Shown: positions 53,659 through 62,747, counted from the first letter of the stretch. The stretch is 64,000 nucleotides of DNA from Psychromarinibacter sediminicola (GCF_029168335.1 NZ_JARGYC010000004.1:58519-122518), one strand, 5' to 3'. Made by a program: numbers and translations. Notes: generated from the letters alone by a model not told the origin.

Positions 53659-54174
53659 ATGAAGGACAACGTCGATGTCGTCGCCCGGCATTTCGAGGAT
53701 GACGGGGTGATCCCGAACAACCCCGACCTGCCGGTGGTGATCCTGAAGGCGGCGCTCGACCCGGCGCTGAGCCCGGCGGAGGTGCAGGAGATCCACCGCC
53801 GGAACGGCTGGGGCGGCGGCTGGGTCTATACCGTCTTCGACTACCACCACTGGCATCCCGACGCGCACGAGGCGCTGTCGGTCGCGGCCGGCGCGGCGGA
53901 ACTCATGCTGGGCGGCCCGGGCGGCGAGGTGTTCCGGGTCGAGGCCGGCGACACGCTGGTCCTGCCGGCCGGCACGGGGCATCGCCGGCTGTCGGCCAGC
54001 CCGGACTTCGCGGTCTGCGGATGCTACCCGCCGGGGCAGGAGAGCTATTCCACCCGCCGCGGCGTGGCGCATGAGCGGGGCGACGGGCCGGCCGAGGTGG
54101 CGCGCGTGCCGCGGCCCGAGACGGACCCGGTCTTCGGCGCGGACGGGCCGCTGATCGAGGCGTGGCGGCGCTGA
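53659..54174 (+). CDS. Cupin-domain protein (YjlB-like)
   Basis: A 171-aa cytoplasmic cupin. HPDAHEALSVAAGAAELMLG provides metal-ligand His and Glu residues, and GDTLVLPAGTGHRRLSASPD the second motif; it ends with a Pro-rich tail. An upstream ATG (53647) is in frame, but ATG 53659 has GGAGG six bases ahead and is preferred. Function is unknown; relatives are small-molecule binding or isomerase-like proteins. Confidence 0.78.
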   Translation: MKDNVDVVARHFEDDGVIPNNPDLPVVILKAALDPALSPAEVQEIHRRNGWGGGWVYTVFDYHHWHPDAHEALSVAAGAAELMLGGPGGEVFRVEAGDTLVLPAGTGHRRLSASPDFAVCGCYPPGQESYSTRRGVAHERGDGPAEVARVPRPETDPVFGADGPLIEAWRR

Positions 54175-54193
54175 AGCGGGGCACGCCCGCGCG

Positions 54194-55012
54194 TCACTCC
54201 CCCAGCTTGGCGTGCACTTCCTCCAGGTCGATCTCCTCCAGCGGCATCTTGTTCGAGGGGTCGTAGAAGTCGTACTTGAAGACCTCGAAGTCGCGCTTGT
54301 AGATCTCGTAGACGAGATGCATCGACAGGTCGTCGAAATAGTCCTCGACCGGATGCGCGCGCTTCGGCCCGTGGCCCTCGGATTCGTTGAACCGCGGGAT
54401 CGTGGCCAGGTCGACGGGATGCGCCACCTCCACCGCGTCGAGCACCGACTGCATGCCCTCGTCGAATTTCTCGGTGAAGAAGATGTTGTCGTACTGCCCG
54501 CCATTGACGATGAAGGTCGAGATATGGCCCGACATCGCCGACCAGTGGATGTCCGGATCCATCGGGCGGCGCCAGCGGATCGTGTCGCGGGCGAACAGCA
54601 GGAACCGCCGGAAGCTCTCGATCTGGTCGAACTCCCCGCGCCCGTTCTCGCCGCCGACCTCGATGCCGTATTTCTGGATCAGAAGCGGCACCAGGTTGCC
54701 GCGATAGCGCCGGCCGTTGCGCTGGATGCCGCAGATCTTGTCGAAGAAGGACGACAGGATGCGGCTGTAGGGATTGCGCACGCAGGTGAAGGAATAGGAC
54801 TTGTGGCCCAGGACGTTCGCCTCGATCTTCTTCTGGCTGGCGTCCTGCGCCCATTTGTGAAGCCCGTCCTTCGAGTCGTGGATATCGCCGTCGAAGAACC
54901 GGCCGTGGTCGGAGTAGAACATGATCTGCCCGATGGTCGAGCAGGCGCATTTCGGGACCACCCGGTACACCATGCTTTCGCTCTCGGTCATCCAGGTGCC
55001 GGGAAAGCCCAT
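54194..55012 (-). CDS. Carbohydrate sulfotransferase-like protein (PF03567 type)
   Basis: A 272-aa sulfotransferase of the sulfotransferase-2 family. The PAPS 5'-phosphosulfate loop is VVPKCACSTIGQIMF (about residues 18-32), and the 3'-phosphate motif is FTCVRNPYSRILSSFFDKI. Eukaryotic relatives sulfate chondroitin or HNK-1 glycans. No signal peptide or membrane anchor is seen, so it would act in the cytoplasm on a nascent glycan. AGGAGG precedes the ATG. It is divergent from the branching glycosyltransferase. Confidence 0.85.
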   Translation of the reverse strand: MGFPGTWMTESESMVYRVVPKCACSTIGQIMFYSDHGRFFDGDIHDSKDGLHKWAQDASQKKIEANVLGHKSYSFTCVRNPYSRILSSFFDKICGIQRNGRRYRGNLVPLLIQKYGIEVGGENGRGEFDQIESFRRFLLFARDTIRWRRPMDPDIHWSAMSGHISTFIVNGGQYDNIFFTEKFDEGMQSVLDAVEVAHPVDLATIPRFNESEGHGPKRAHPVEDYFDDLSMHLVYEIYKRDFEVFKYDFYDPSNKMPLEEIDLEEVHAKLGE

Positions 55013-55162
55013 CTTTTTGCCTCCTGATGCCGGACCGTCCGCGCCTGCCGCGATCCTGGCTTTGATTGGGTTTAGAAAAGATCAAAGAACGGGTGTCATA
55101 TCAATCCTTCTTCAAGCTAATAAGTCCACCAGAGGGCAACAAACGGGCAGACCGCTTCGGAC

Positions 55163-56740
55163 ATGGCGAGAATCGCGTTCATTCTGTTGTGCCACAAGGA
55201 TCCGAAGGCCGTCGTCGCGCAGGCACAGCGGCTGACGGCGATGGGCGACTATATCTCGATCCATTTCGACGCCCGCGCCCGGCCCGAACAATTCGAGGAG
55301 ATCCGCGCCGCGCTGAAGGACAACCCCTCGGTCGCCTTCGCCGCGCGCCGGATCAAGTGCGGCTGGGGCGAATGGAGCCTGGTCGAGGCGACGCTGCAGG
55401 CCGTCATGGCGGCGGTGGAGAAGTTCCCGCGGGCGACGCATTTCTACATGCTCTCGGGCGACTGCATGGCGATCAAGTCGGCCGAATACGCCCATGCCTT
55501 CCTGGACGCCGAAGACGTCGACTATATCGAAAGCTTCGACTTCTTCGAAAGCGACTGGATCAAGACCGGGATGAAGGGCGACCGGCTGCACTATCGCCAC
55601 TTCTTCAACGAGCGCCGGCACAAGCTTCTGTTCTACGCCAATCACGGGCTGCAGAAGCGGCTCGGGCTGCGGCGCGAGGTGCCGCAGGACATCCGCGTGA
55701 TGATCGGCTCGCAATGGTGGTGCCTGCGCCGTCGCACGATCGAGTGGATCCTCGACTTCGTGCGCGCGCGGCCGGACGTGGTGCGGTTCTTCCGCACGAC
55801 CTGGATCCCGGACGAGACGTTCTTTCAGACGCTGGTGCCGCACCTGGTGCCGGATGCCGAGATCCGGCGGCGCACGCTGACCTTCTTGATGTTCACCGAC
55901 TACGGGATGCCGGTGACCTTCTACAACGACCATTACGACCTGCTTCTCAGCCAGGACTACCTGTTCGCGCGCAAGATCAGCCCCGGCGCGACCGAGCTGA
56001 AGCAGCGGCTGGGCGAGCTGTTCGTCTCGTCCGAGAGCACGTTCCAGATCTCGAACGAGGGGCGCAGCCTGTTCGAGTTCCTGGCCGGGCGCGGCCGGAT
56101 CGGCCGGCGTTTCTCGCCCCGCTTCTGGGAGACCGAGTCGACGCTGGGGCGCGAGCGCGAGCTGATGATCGTGGTCTGCAAGAAATGGCACGTGGCCAAG
56201 CGCATCCTCGACCGCATCCGCACCGTCACCGGGCTGCCCTGCATCGAATACCTGTTCAACGAGGAAAGCTGCCCGCTGCCGGACCTGGGCGGCATCCAGG
56301 CGACGATCGAGAAGCGCACGCGCCACCGGCGGTCGCTGATGCGGATGCTGTTCGACTATTACGACTCGAACCGGCTGGTGATCTGCCTGGACCCGTCCAG
56401 CATCGACCTGATGCGCGACTTCTACGCCGACCGCTCCACCACCAAGATGCTGGAGGTGGAGTGCAGCTTCAGCAAGCCCTTCCTGATCGGCCACGCCAAG
56501 CGCGTCAGGCTGGCGGGCGACCGGACGCCGCCGGACACGCTGGACGCGCTGTTGCCGACGATCCGGTCGGACTTCGTCTACGAAAGCGACCAGATCCGCG
56601 ATTCCGGTTTCGCGCATGTCTACCGGCTGCAGGAGGAAGGGTCGGTCGACGACAACCTGCTGGCCCTTGCACGGTTCCTCGATATCCCCGAGAACAGGGC
56701 GCGCGAGATCGCCGAGACCGGCTATCTGTTCGTGGATTGA
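55163..56740 (+). CDS. Core-2/I-branching (beta-1,6-GlcNAc-transferase-like) protein
   Basis: A 525-aa protein. The first 290 residues match the GT14-type branching transferase fold (IAFILLCHKDPKAVVAQAQR, IHFDARARPEQFEEI, THFYMLSGDCMAIKS, GSQWWCLRRRTIEWIL, WIPDETFFQTLV). The C-terminal 230 residues form a second domain found with it in Rhodobacterales, from memory DUF5928. There is no signal peptide, unlike eukaryotic relatives. It is divergent from the sulfotransferase gene with 150 bp between, suggesting a linked glycan branching and sulfation step. Confidence 0.82.
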   Translation: MARIAFILLCHKDPKAVVAQAQRLTAMGDYISIHFDARARPEQFEEIRAALKDNPSVAFAARRIKCGWGEWSLVEATLQAVMAAVEKFPRATHFYMLSGDCMAIKSAEYAHAFLDAEDVDYIESFDFFESDWIKTGMKGDRLHYRHFFNERRHKLLFYANHGLQKRLGLRREVPQDIRVMIGSQWWCLRRRTIEWILDFVRARPDVVRFFRTTWIPDETFFQTLVPHLVPDAEIRRRTLTFLMFTDYGMPVTFYNDHYDLLLSQDYLFARKISPGATELKQRLGELFVSSESTFQISNEGRSLFEFLAGRGRIGRRFSPRFWETESTLGRERELMIVVCKKWHVAKRILDRIRTVTGLPCIEYLFNEESCPLPDLGGIQATIEKRTRHRRSLMRMLFDYYDSNRLVICLDPSSIDLMRDFYADRSTTKMLEVECSFSKPFLIGHAKRVRLAGDRTPPDTLDALLPTIRSDFVYESDQIRDSGFAHVYRLQEEGSVDDNLLALARFLDIPENRAREIAETGYLFVD

Positions 56741-56758
56741 GCCAGACGCGGGGGGCAC

Positions 56759-57130
56759 ATGGGCTACCAGTACGACGACCAGAACATATTCGCGAAGATC
56801 CTGCGCGGCGAGATCCCGAGCGAGCCGCTGCTGGAGACCGAGCATGCGCTCGCCTTCGAGGACATCCGCCCGCAGGCGCCGACGCATGTGCTGGTGATCC
56901 CGAAGGGGCCCTATGTCTGCTACGACCACTTCGCGCAGGAGGCCACCGACGCCGAGATCGTCGACTTCACCCGCGCGGTGGGCGAGGTCTGCCGGCGGCT
57001 GGGCCTGGAGCGGAGCGGCTGGCGGCTGATCGCCAATGCCGGGGCGGACGCGGTGCAGGAGGTGCCGCATATGCATGTGCATATCCTGGCCGGCCGGCCC
57101 CTGGGCCGGATGCTGGAGCCCGCCGGATGA
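56759..57130 (+). CDS. HIT family nucleotide-binding protein
   Basis: A 123-aa histidine-triad hydrolase of the HINT/Hnt type, which cleaves adenosine phosphoramidates. The triad is HMHVHILAGR near the C-terminus; the N-terminal IFAKILRGEIPSEPLLE and PTHVLVIPKGPY are conserved. The length is standard. It starts 18 bp after the branching transferase stop and may be co-transcribed, without a known functional link. Confidence 0.93.
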   Translation: MGYQYDDQNIFAKILRGEIPSEPLLETEHALAFEDIRPQAPTHVLVIPKGPYVCYDHFAQEATDAEIVDFTRAVGEVCRRLGLERSGWRLIANAGADAVQEVPHMHVHILAGRPLGRMLEPAG

Positions 57131-57244
57131 GCCGGCCGCAGGGCGCGTCGCAGCGCCCGGGCCGCCCTTGCCCGCCGCCGCGCGATGGCTATCATCGCGC
57201 CCCGAGCCCGACATGACCACGCCAGAACGAGCGAGCCACCGTCC

Positions 57245-57427
57245 ATGAGCATCGAAGCGCCCGAAGTCGAATACGTCACCAAGACCCGCGTCGCCTGCGA
57301 CGGCGGCGAAGGCGCGCTGGGCCACCCGCGGGTCTGGCTGCAGATCCCGCCCGAGGTCGGCTGGGTCGAATGCGGCTATTGCGACAAGAAGTTCATCCTT
57401 GAGGACGACGCGCAGCCCGGCCACTGA
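57245..57427 (+). CDS. Zinc-finger (CHCC-type) protein
   Basis: A 60-aa protein with the C-x(6)-G-H-x(14)-C-x(2)-C pattern ([17 protein letters not shown], then [11 protein letters not shown]) of the NDUFS6-like zinc-binding family. The homologous human subunit belongs to respiratory complex I; bacterial members are small and poorly characterised. ATG 57245 gives the normal N-terminus [11 protein letters not shown]. Confidence 0.88.
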   Translation: MSIEAPEVEYVTKTRVACDGGEGALGHPRVWLQIPPEVGWVECGYCDKKFILEDDAQPGH

Positions 57428-57514
57428 CCCGGGGGCGCGCGCGCCCCGCGGCATGCCGTGCCGTCACGCAACTGTGCCATGGTGCGGTAACGAATCCGCG
57501 CTATCCTTTCCCGC

Positions 57515-58186
57515 ATGAGCACCGACGATCCGTCCCCGCCCGCCGCGATCGACGACCGGCCCTACAGCCGGCCCGAGCTGATCAGCGATGCCGTCGTGCA
57601 TTTCGCCGCGCTGGTGCTGGCCGTGGGCGCGGTGCCGGTGCTGATCGTGCTGACCGCGATCTGGCGCGGCGACGCGCCGGGGATCGTGGGCGTCACGCTC
57701 TACGGCGTGACCCTGATCGGGATGCTCGTGGCGTCTTTGGCCTACAACCACCTGCCGCGGCCCGAATGGCGCGAGTGGCTGCGCCGGCTCGACATCTCGG
57801 CGATCTATTTCAAGATCGCCGGCACCTACACGCCCTTCACCCTTCTGTCCAAGGCCGGCTGGGGCATGCTTTCGGCGATCTGGTCGGTGGCGATCCTGGC
57901 GACGCTGGGCAACCTGCTGATCCGCTGGCGCTCGCCGGTCGTCGGCATCGTGATCTGCCTGGCCATGGGCTGGGCCGTGGTGCTGGGCGGCCGCGACCTG
58001 ATGGCGCAGATGTCGAGGCCGGTCCTGGTGCTGATGCTGGTCGGCGGGGGGCTCTATTCGCTGGGCACGCTGTTTCTGCTGCTGGAGCGGATGCGGTTTC
58101 ACAACACGATCTGGCACGTCTTCGTCGTGGCGGCCTCGACGGTGTTCTTCGTGGCGGTCTTCCTGCACGCCGCCCGGACCGCCTGA
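57515..58186 (+). CDS. TrhA/hemolysin III family membrane protein (PAQR type)
   Basis: A 223-aa integral membrane protein with seven predicted helices. The family marks are HFAALVLAVGAVPVLIVL, SLAYNHLP, LDISAIYFKIAGTYTPF and the last helix with NTIWHVFVVAASTVFFV, whose His and Asp residues correspond to the PAQR zinc site. Bacillus TrhA regulates membrane lipid balance. It stands alone here. Confidence 0.88.
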   Translation: MSTDDPSPPAAIDDRPYSRPELISDAVVHFAALVLAVGAVPVLIVLTAIWRGDAPGIVGVTLYGVTLIGMLVASLAYNHLPRPEWREWLRRLDISAIYFKIAGTYTPFTLLSKAGWGMLSAIWSVAILATLGNLLIRWRSPVVGIVICLAMGWAVVLGGRDLMAQMSRPVLVLMLVGGGLYSLGTLFLLLERMRFHNTIWHVFVVAASTVFFVAVFLHAARTA

Positions 58187-58227
58187 GGCGCGTCGTCCCG
58201 GTTGGGGCGCGTGTTGCATCGGGCGGG

Positions 58228-58260
58228 ATTTGCGTATTTTTCAACGAGAAGAAGCCAGGG
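58228..58260 (+). repeat. Third copy of the intergenic GCGTATTT repeat
   Basis: TTTGCGTATTTTTCAACGAG and AAGAAGCCAGGG match the 30-bp units at 50353 and 50435. It lies in the 200-bp gap before the pirin gene, which otherwise shows no gene. Confidence 0.6.
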
Positions 58261-58387
58261 CGTGGGCGCGGGGCGGCCGGTGTCTCGGCATCGTGGAACG
58301 GGGGCTGTGCGGCGGTGCACAGGGCGGGGGCTTTTCCCGGGCCGGGGGGCGCCCATATTGCTGGGAACGCTTACTGGGAGACCGATC

Positions 58388-59299
58388 ATGACCTTTCGCC
58401 CCGTCACCGGCACCACCCGCGCCAAGCCGACGCTGGAAGGCGCCGGCGTGCATCTGCACCGCGTGTTCGGCTTCGGCGACACCTCCGAGACCGACCCGTT
58501 CCTGCTGCTCGACGATTTCCGCAACGACGCGCCCGAGAAATACCGGCAGGGCTTTCCGTGGCATCCGCATCGGGGGATCGAGACGATCACCTACGTGCTG
58601 GAGGGCACCGTCGAGCACAGCGATTCGCTGGGCAATTCCGGCGCGCTCGGCCCCGGCTCGGTGCAGTGGATGACCGCCGGGTCGGGGATCCTCCACCAGG
58701 AGATGCCGCTGGGCAACGCGAAGGGCCAGATGCACGGCTTCCAGCTCTGGGCGAACCTGCCCTCGTCGCTGAAGATGACGGCGCCGCGCTACCAGGACAT
58801 CCAGGGGGCGGATATCCCGACGGTGGTGGACGACGACGGAACCTCCGTACGGGTCATCACCGGCAATTTCTGGGGCAAGGCGGGGCCGGTCGACGGCATC
58901 GCCGCCGATCCGCTGTACCTGGACGTGAGCGTACCGCCGAACACCCGCAAGGTGCTGCCGGTGGACACCTATTCGCACACCTTCGCCTATGTCTTCGCCG
59001 GGGCGGGCACGTTCCGCGACGCCTCGGACCCGGTGGGCGTGCGGGTCGAGAAGGAGGTGGACGGGCAGGAGCTGAACATCCGCGACCTGACCGGCAACCG
59101 CACGCTGGTGCGCTTCGGCACCGGCGACGAGATCGTGGTGACGGCCGGGCCGGAGGGGGTGCGGTTCCTGCTGGTCTCGGGCAAGCCGATCCAGGAGCCG
59201 GTGGCCTGGCACGGGCCGATCGTGATGAACACCCGGGCCGAGCTGCAGCAGGCGATGCGGGAGCTGAACAACGGGACGTTCATTCGTTCGGCGCATTGA
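58388..59299 (+). CDS. Pirin family protein
   Basis: A 303-aa bicupin of the pirin/YhhW family, with quercetinase or redox-sensing relatives. The N-terminal cupin metal ligands are in WHPHRGIETITYVLEG and GILHQEMPLG; FQLWANLP and the C-terminal cupin (SHTFAYVFAGAGTF) follow. GGGAGACCGATC precedes ATG 58388. It stands alone. Confidence 0.9.
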   Translation: MTFRPVTGTTRAKPTLEGAGVHLHRVFGFGDTSETDPFLLLDDFRNDAPEKYRQGFPWHPHRGIETITYVLEGTVEHSDSLGNSGALGPGSVQWMTAGSGILHQEMPLGNAKGQMHGFQLWANLPSSLKMTAPRYQDIQGADIPTVVDDDGTSVRVITGNFWGKAGPVDGIAADPLYLDVSVPPNTRKVLPVDTYSHTFAYVFAGAGTFRDASDPVGVRVEKEVDGQELNIRDLTGNRTLVRFGTGDEIVVTAGPEGVRFLLVSGKPIQEPVAWHGPIVMNTRAELQQAMRELNNGTFIRSAH

Positions 59300-59306
59300 A
59301 GGGGGG

Positions 59307-59589
59307 CGTCCGAGCAGTGTGAGAAGCCGCGCAAGGGCCGACGCGCGCGGCGGCGCTCCGACTTCTGATCGGTGCGCTTTATGGCTGCCAAATTCGGACG
59401 ACCTCAGAGCTCTGCGATAACGTCCACCACAGCGCCGCCGCACCGGGGCGCGTCTCTCGGGCATTTCGTCCCGAAATGCCCTGCCGACAGGCGATTGCAG
59501 GGCAATCGCCGAGAGGCGGCGCTTGCGCGGCGGCTTCGCCTTGTTCCGCGCGGGGCACCGTTCAAAGGGCGGATCGTACATGCCCCACA
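59307..59589 (-). repeat. Dispersed repeat, full inverted copy 5
   Basis: A 283-bp copy in opposite orientation to those at 36.1-36.8 kb. Its hairpin module (59454-59515) has the same stems (GGCGATTGC/GCAATCGCC and GGGCATTTCG/CGAAATGCCC) as copy 3 but loops CCT and GGA instead of TCT and CAAA. It abuts the terminator at 59598. Confidence 0.85.
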
Positions 59590-59597
59590 AAACAACG

Positions 59598-59624
59598 AAG
59601 GGGCGGAGAACTTCTCCGCCCCTT
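59598..59624. terminator. Terminator of the 45-aa protein gene
   Basis: AAGGGGCGGAGAA and TTCTCCGCCCCTT form a 13-bp perfect dyad around a single C. The minus-strand transcript continues into a T-rich stretch (GTTGTTTTG). It lies 30 bases after the small gene's stop. Confidence 0.8.
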
Positions 59625-59653
59625 TCTCGTGATCTCGCCGGATCGGCAACCGC

Positions 59654-59791
59654 TCAGGCGGCTTCCTGCGCCTTGGCGTCCTGCTTCTGGCGGTAGGCCA
59701 GTTCGCGCTGCAGCGACCGGGCGGCCAGGTGCATGCCCGAGGCCTGCAGGTCTTCGATACGGTTGATCAGCTCTTCGTTCGTCATGCTCAT
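59654..59791 (-). CDS. Small conserved-looking protein of unknown function
   Basis: A 45-aa charged, mostly helical protein (MSMTNEELINRIEDLQASGM, then LAARSLQRELAYRQKQ). ATG 59791 has AAGGAG seven bases ahead, and the gene has its own terminator, so expression is credible. The longer upstream frame is less likely. No domain is recognised; a short coiled-coil or adaptor is possible. Confidence 0.7.
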   Translation of the reverse strand: MSMTNEELINRIEDLQASGMHLAARSLQRELAYRQKQDAKAQEAA

Positions 59792-60030
59792 GTCTTGCTC
59801 CTTGTTGTTCTTGCGTTCGAACGCCAGGGAACGCGGCGCGCGCAACCGGCGGAGAACGCTGGATGGACGCTGAAGGGCCCTGACTGGAAGCGACCGGGAC
59901 CATGGAACAGCGCGGATCGCGCCGACATCCCGGTGCCGGGCGCAGAACCGTCGTAACGGCGCGCCCGAGCGATGGGCGGAATATGGCCGGTCGCGGCAGG
60001 AATATCAACCCGTTACCGGGCGACGTCGCG

Positions 60031-60999
60031 TCAGGCGTAGGTGCGCGCCTCGATCGGCGTGCGCTCGATGGCGTCCAGAAGCGCCCGCAGGAACAGCTCC
60101 TCCGCCCGGTTCTTCACCGCCGCGGGGTTCCAGACGACATGCACGTCGATCGCCGGCAGGCCGGTATAGGGCGGCACCTGCCACAACAGCCCGTCGGCCA
60201 CGTCGCGCCCCGCCACGTGAACGGGCAGGGGCCCCACGCCCATCCCGGCCACGATCATCCGGCGCACCTCTTCGAGATGCGACGACGAGCCGGTGATCTT
60301 CTCGCCCAGCTCCGCCTGCGCCCGCATCAGCGTGACCGGCTTCAGCACGTCGTGCAGCCGGTCGGTGTCGAAGCTGACCGACTTGTGGCCCGCCAGGTCG
60401 CCGCGGGTCAGGTCGGAGCGCCCGAACAGCGGATGCGGCGGGCCGCAGAACAGCCCGAAATACTCGCGGTAGAGCCGGCGGTACTCCAGCCGCGGCGAGT
60501 GGCTGCGCACCAGGCAGACGGCGAGCGAGGCGCGCTTGGCCACCACCTCGGCGATGGCGTCGGCGCTGGACAGCACGCCGATCGACAGGCTGGCGGCCGG
60601 GTTCTGCGCGTGGAACCCGGCGATCGCCTCGTCGAACAGCGGGCAGACCACGTGGCTGGCCACGGCGATCTTGACGTGGCCCTGCACCTCGTCGGTGATC
60701 TCGCGCATCAGGGTGGACAGCCGCAGGACCGAGCCGTTGATCTCCACCGCCTCGCGGTACAGCAGCCGCCCCGCGTCGGTCAGCGCGTAGCGGCCGGGCG
60801 AGCGGTCGATCAGCTTGCGGCCGATCCGGTCCTCCAGCTTGCGCAGCGCCGCCGAGACCGAGGGCTGCTTCAGCCGCAGCTCCTGCGCCGCATGGGTGAC
60901 CGAGCGGCTTTCGGCCAGCACCACGAAGGTGCGCAGCAGGTTCCAGTCCAGTTCGCGCGCGATGCGCTCGGGGGAATGGGGGCGGGTGCCGTCCATCAT
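60031..60999 (-). CDS. LysR-family regulator of the Pot-type ABC operon
   Basis: A LysR-type regulator of about 322 aa. The winged helix is at about residues 18-75 (LLRTFVVLAESRSVTHAAQE, LRLKQPSVSAALRKLE), followed by an effector-binding domain. GTG 61005, ATG 60999 and ATG 60996 are all possible starts, with GGTGA just ahead of the ATGs. It is divergent from the ABC transporter operon and presumably controls it. Confidence 0.88.
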   Translation of the reverse strand: MMDGTRPHSPERIARELDWNLLRTFVVLAESRSVTHAAQELRLKQPSVSAALRKLEDRIGRKLIDRSPGRYALTDAGRLLYREAVEINGSVLRLSTLMREITDEVQGHVKIAVASHVVCPLFDEAIAGFHAQNPAASLSIGVLSSADAIAEVVAKRASLAVCLVRSHSPRLEYRRLYREYFGLFCGPPHPLFGRSDLTRGDLAGHKSVSFDTDRLHDVLKPVTLMRAQAELGEKITGSSSHLEEVRRMIVAGMGVGPLPVHVAGRDVADGLLWQVPPYTGLPAIDVHVVWNPAAVKNRAEELFLRALLDAIERTPIEARTYA

Positions 61000-61005
61000 A
61001 GTCAC

Positions 61006-61095
61006 CAGCTATATTCAGAATTTCAATTATCTATTTGATCTATGTGTCCCCGCTTTTGCAAGCTTGCCTTGATGACGTTTCCCAAGGACACGTGA
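61006..61095. promoter_or_regulatory. AT-rich divergent promoter region
   Basis: The 90-bp gap is AT-rich and holds the dyad TCAA-N8-TTGA (61023-61038), a plausible LysR binding site between the regulator and the transporter operon. Confidence 0.45.
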
Positions 61096-61962
61096 ATGTC
61101 GGTCGAAGCCCGCGAAGCGCGCCAGCCCTGGATATTGCTGACCCCCGCCCTGACGGCGGTGACGCTTCTGCTGTTCGTGCCGCTGGCCTTCATCGTGGTC
61201 TACAGCTTCTGGCTGCGCACCGCGACCGGCGCCGACGAGGTGGGCTTCTACCTGGACAACTGGCGCGAGGCGCTGACCGACCCGTTCTACCGCGACATCC
61301 TGCTGAACACGCTGAAGATCGCCTTCATCACCACGCTGGTCTGCGCGCTGATGGGCTATCCGGCGGCCTATTTCATCGCCCGCTCGCGCGGCAACAAGGC
61401 GCTTCTGCTGCTGCTGCTGATGCTGCCGTTCTGGATCAGCTACATCATCCGCACGATGAGCTGGATCAACATCCTGGGCGTCTCGGGCGCGTTCAACACC
61501 GCGTTCATGACCATCGGGATCATCGATGAGCCGATCCAGATGCTCTACAACGAGACCACGGTGATCCTGGGCCTGGTGCATTTCCTGCTGCCCTTCATGA
61601 TCCTGAACGTCTTCGTCAGCGTCGACGGCATCGACACCAATCTGGAGGACGCCGCGACCTCGCTGGGCGCGACGCGCTGGCAGGCCTTCGTGCAGGTGAC
61701 GCTGCCGCTGTCGCTGCCCGGCCTCGCGGCGGGGAGCCTGCTGTGCTTCGTGCTCGGGGCGGGCACCTACATCACGCCGCTGGTCCTGGGCGGGCCGACC
61801 GACGCCATGTTCGCCAACCTCGTCTTCGAGGCGATCATCACCCAGCTCAACTGGCCGATGGGCTCGGCGCTCAGCCTGATGCTGCTGGTGGTGCTGGGCG
61901 TGCTGGTGATGATCTACAACCGCTATCTCGGAATGGCGCAGCTGATGAAGGGGCTGGGCTGA
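61096..61962 (+). CDS. ABC transporter permease (PotB type)
   Basis: A 288-aa inner-membrane permease with about six helices. The coupling loop is LEDAATSLGATRWQAFVQV near residue 185. AAGGACA precedes the ATG. Its stop overlaps the next start (TGATG). PotB-type systems move polyamines or related small cations or acids; the substrate here is not known. Confidence 0.9.
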   Translation: MSVEAREARQPWILLTPALTAVTLLLFVPLAFIVVYSFWLRTATGADEVGFYLDNWREALTDPFYRDILLNTLKIAFITTLVCALMGYPAAYFIARSRGNKALLLLLLMLPFWISYIIRTMSWINILGVSGAFNTAFMTIGIIDEPIQMLYNETTVILGLVHFLLPFMILNVFVSVDGIDTNLEDAATSLGATRWQAFVQVTLPLSLPGLAAGSLLCFVLGAGTYITPLVLGGPTDAMFANLVFEAIITQLNWPMGSALSLMLLVVLGVLVMIYNRYLGMAQLMKGLG

Positions 61963-62747
61963 TGGGCTGGAACCTGATCCGCGGCTGGACGGTGCTCGTC
62001 TACGTTTTCATGTTCCTGCCGGTGGCGGTGGTCGTGCTGCTCAGCTTCAACGCCTCGCAGTTCGGCTCCTTCCCGATGACCGGCTTTTCGTTCCGCTGGT
62101 TCGTGGAGCTCTGGAACAACGACGCGATCCTGCGCGCGTTCCGCACCTCGATCGTGCTGGGCCTCTTGACGGCGCTGATCTCGACCACGCTGGGCGTGCT
62201 GGCCAGCCTGGCGCTGGTGCGCTACCGGGTGCCGGGGGCGAACATGGTCTCGACCCTGCTGATCGCGCCGATCCTGGTGCCCGAGGTGGTGCTGGCCGTG
62301 GCGCTTCTGCTGTTTCTGAACTTCCTCGGGATCAACAAGTCCTTCACGCTTCTGCTCTTCGGCCACGTGATCTTCACGCTGCCCTTCGTGATCCTGGTGG
62401 TGCAGGCGCGGCTGGTGGCGATCCGGCGCGACGTGGAAGAGGCGGCGATGAGCCTCGGCGCCTCGCCGATGCAGACCTTCTTCCAGATCACCCTGCCGCT
62501 GATGCTGCCGGCGGTGCTGGCCGGGGCGCTCTTCGCCTTCACCATCAGCTTCGACGACATCACCGGCACCCTGTTCTGGAAACCCGGCGGGGTGGAAACG
62601 GTGCCCACGCAGATCTTCGCGATGCTGAGGAACTCGATCAGCCCCGAGATCAACGCGCTGGGCACGGTGATGATCGTGATGACCGTGGGCCTGCCCCTCC
62701 TGGGCGCGGCCATCGCCCGGCAACTCGCAAGAAGAAGCGGCACCTGA
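61962..62747 (+). CDS. ABC transporter permease (PotC type)
   Basis: A 261-aa second permease. The coupling loop is VEEAAMSLGASPMQTFFQI, and the segment SFDDITGTLFWKPGG is of PotC type. ATG 61962 shares one base with the previous stop; the larger frame upstream is a shadow. Confidence 0.9.
   Translation: MGWNLIRGWTVLVYVFMFLPVAVVVLLSFNASQFGSFPMTGFSFRWFVELWNNDAILRAFRTSIVLGLLTALISTTLGVLASLALVRYRVPGANMVSTLLIAPILVPEVVLAVALLLFLNFLGINKSFTLLLFGHVIFTLPFVILVVQARLVAIRRDVEEAAMSLGASPMQTFFQITLPLMLPAVLAGALFAFTISFDDITGTLFWKPGGVETVPTQIFAMLRNSISPEINALGTVMIVMTVGLPLLGAAIARQLARRSGT

Noticed and set aside
55112..57454. 780-codon minus-strand frame opposite the branching transferase, HIT and zinc-finger genes
   Set aside because: It covers three recognisable plus-strand genes and has no domain or ribosome-binding site of its own.
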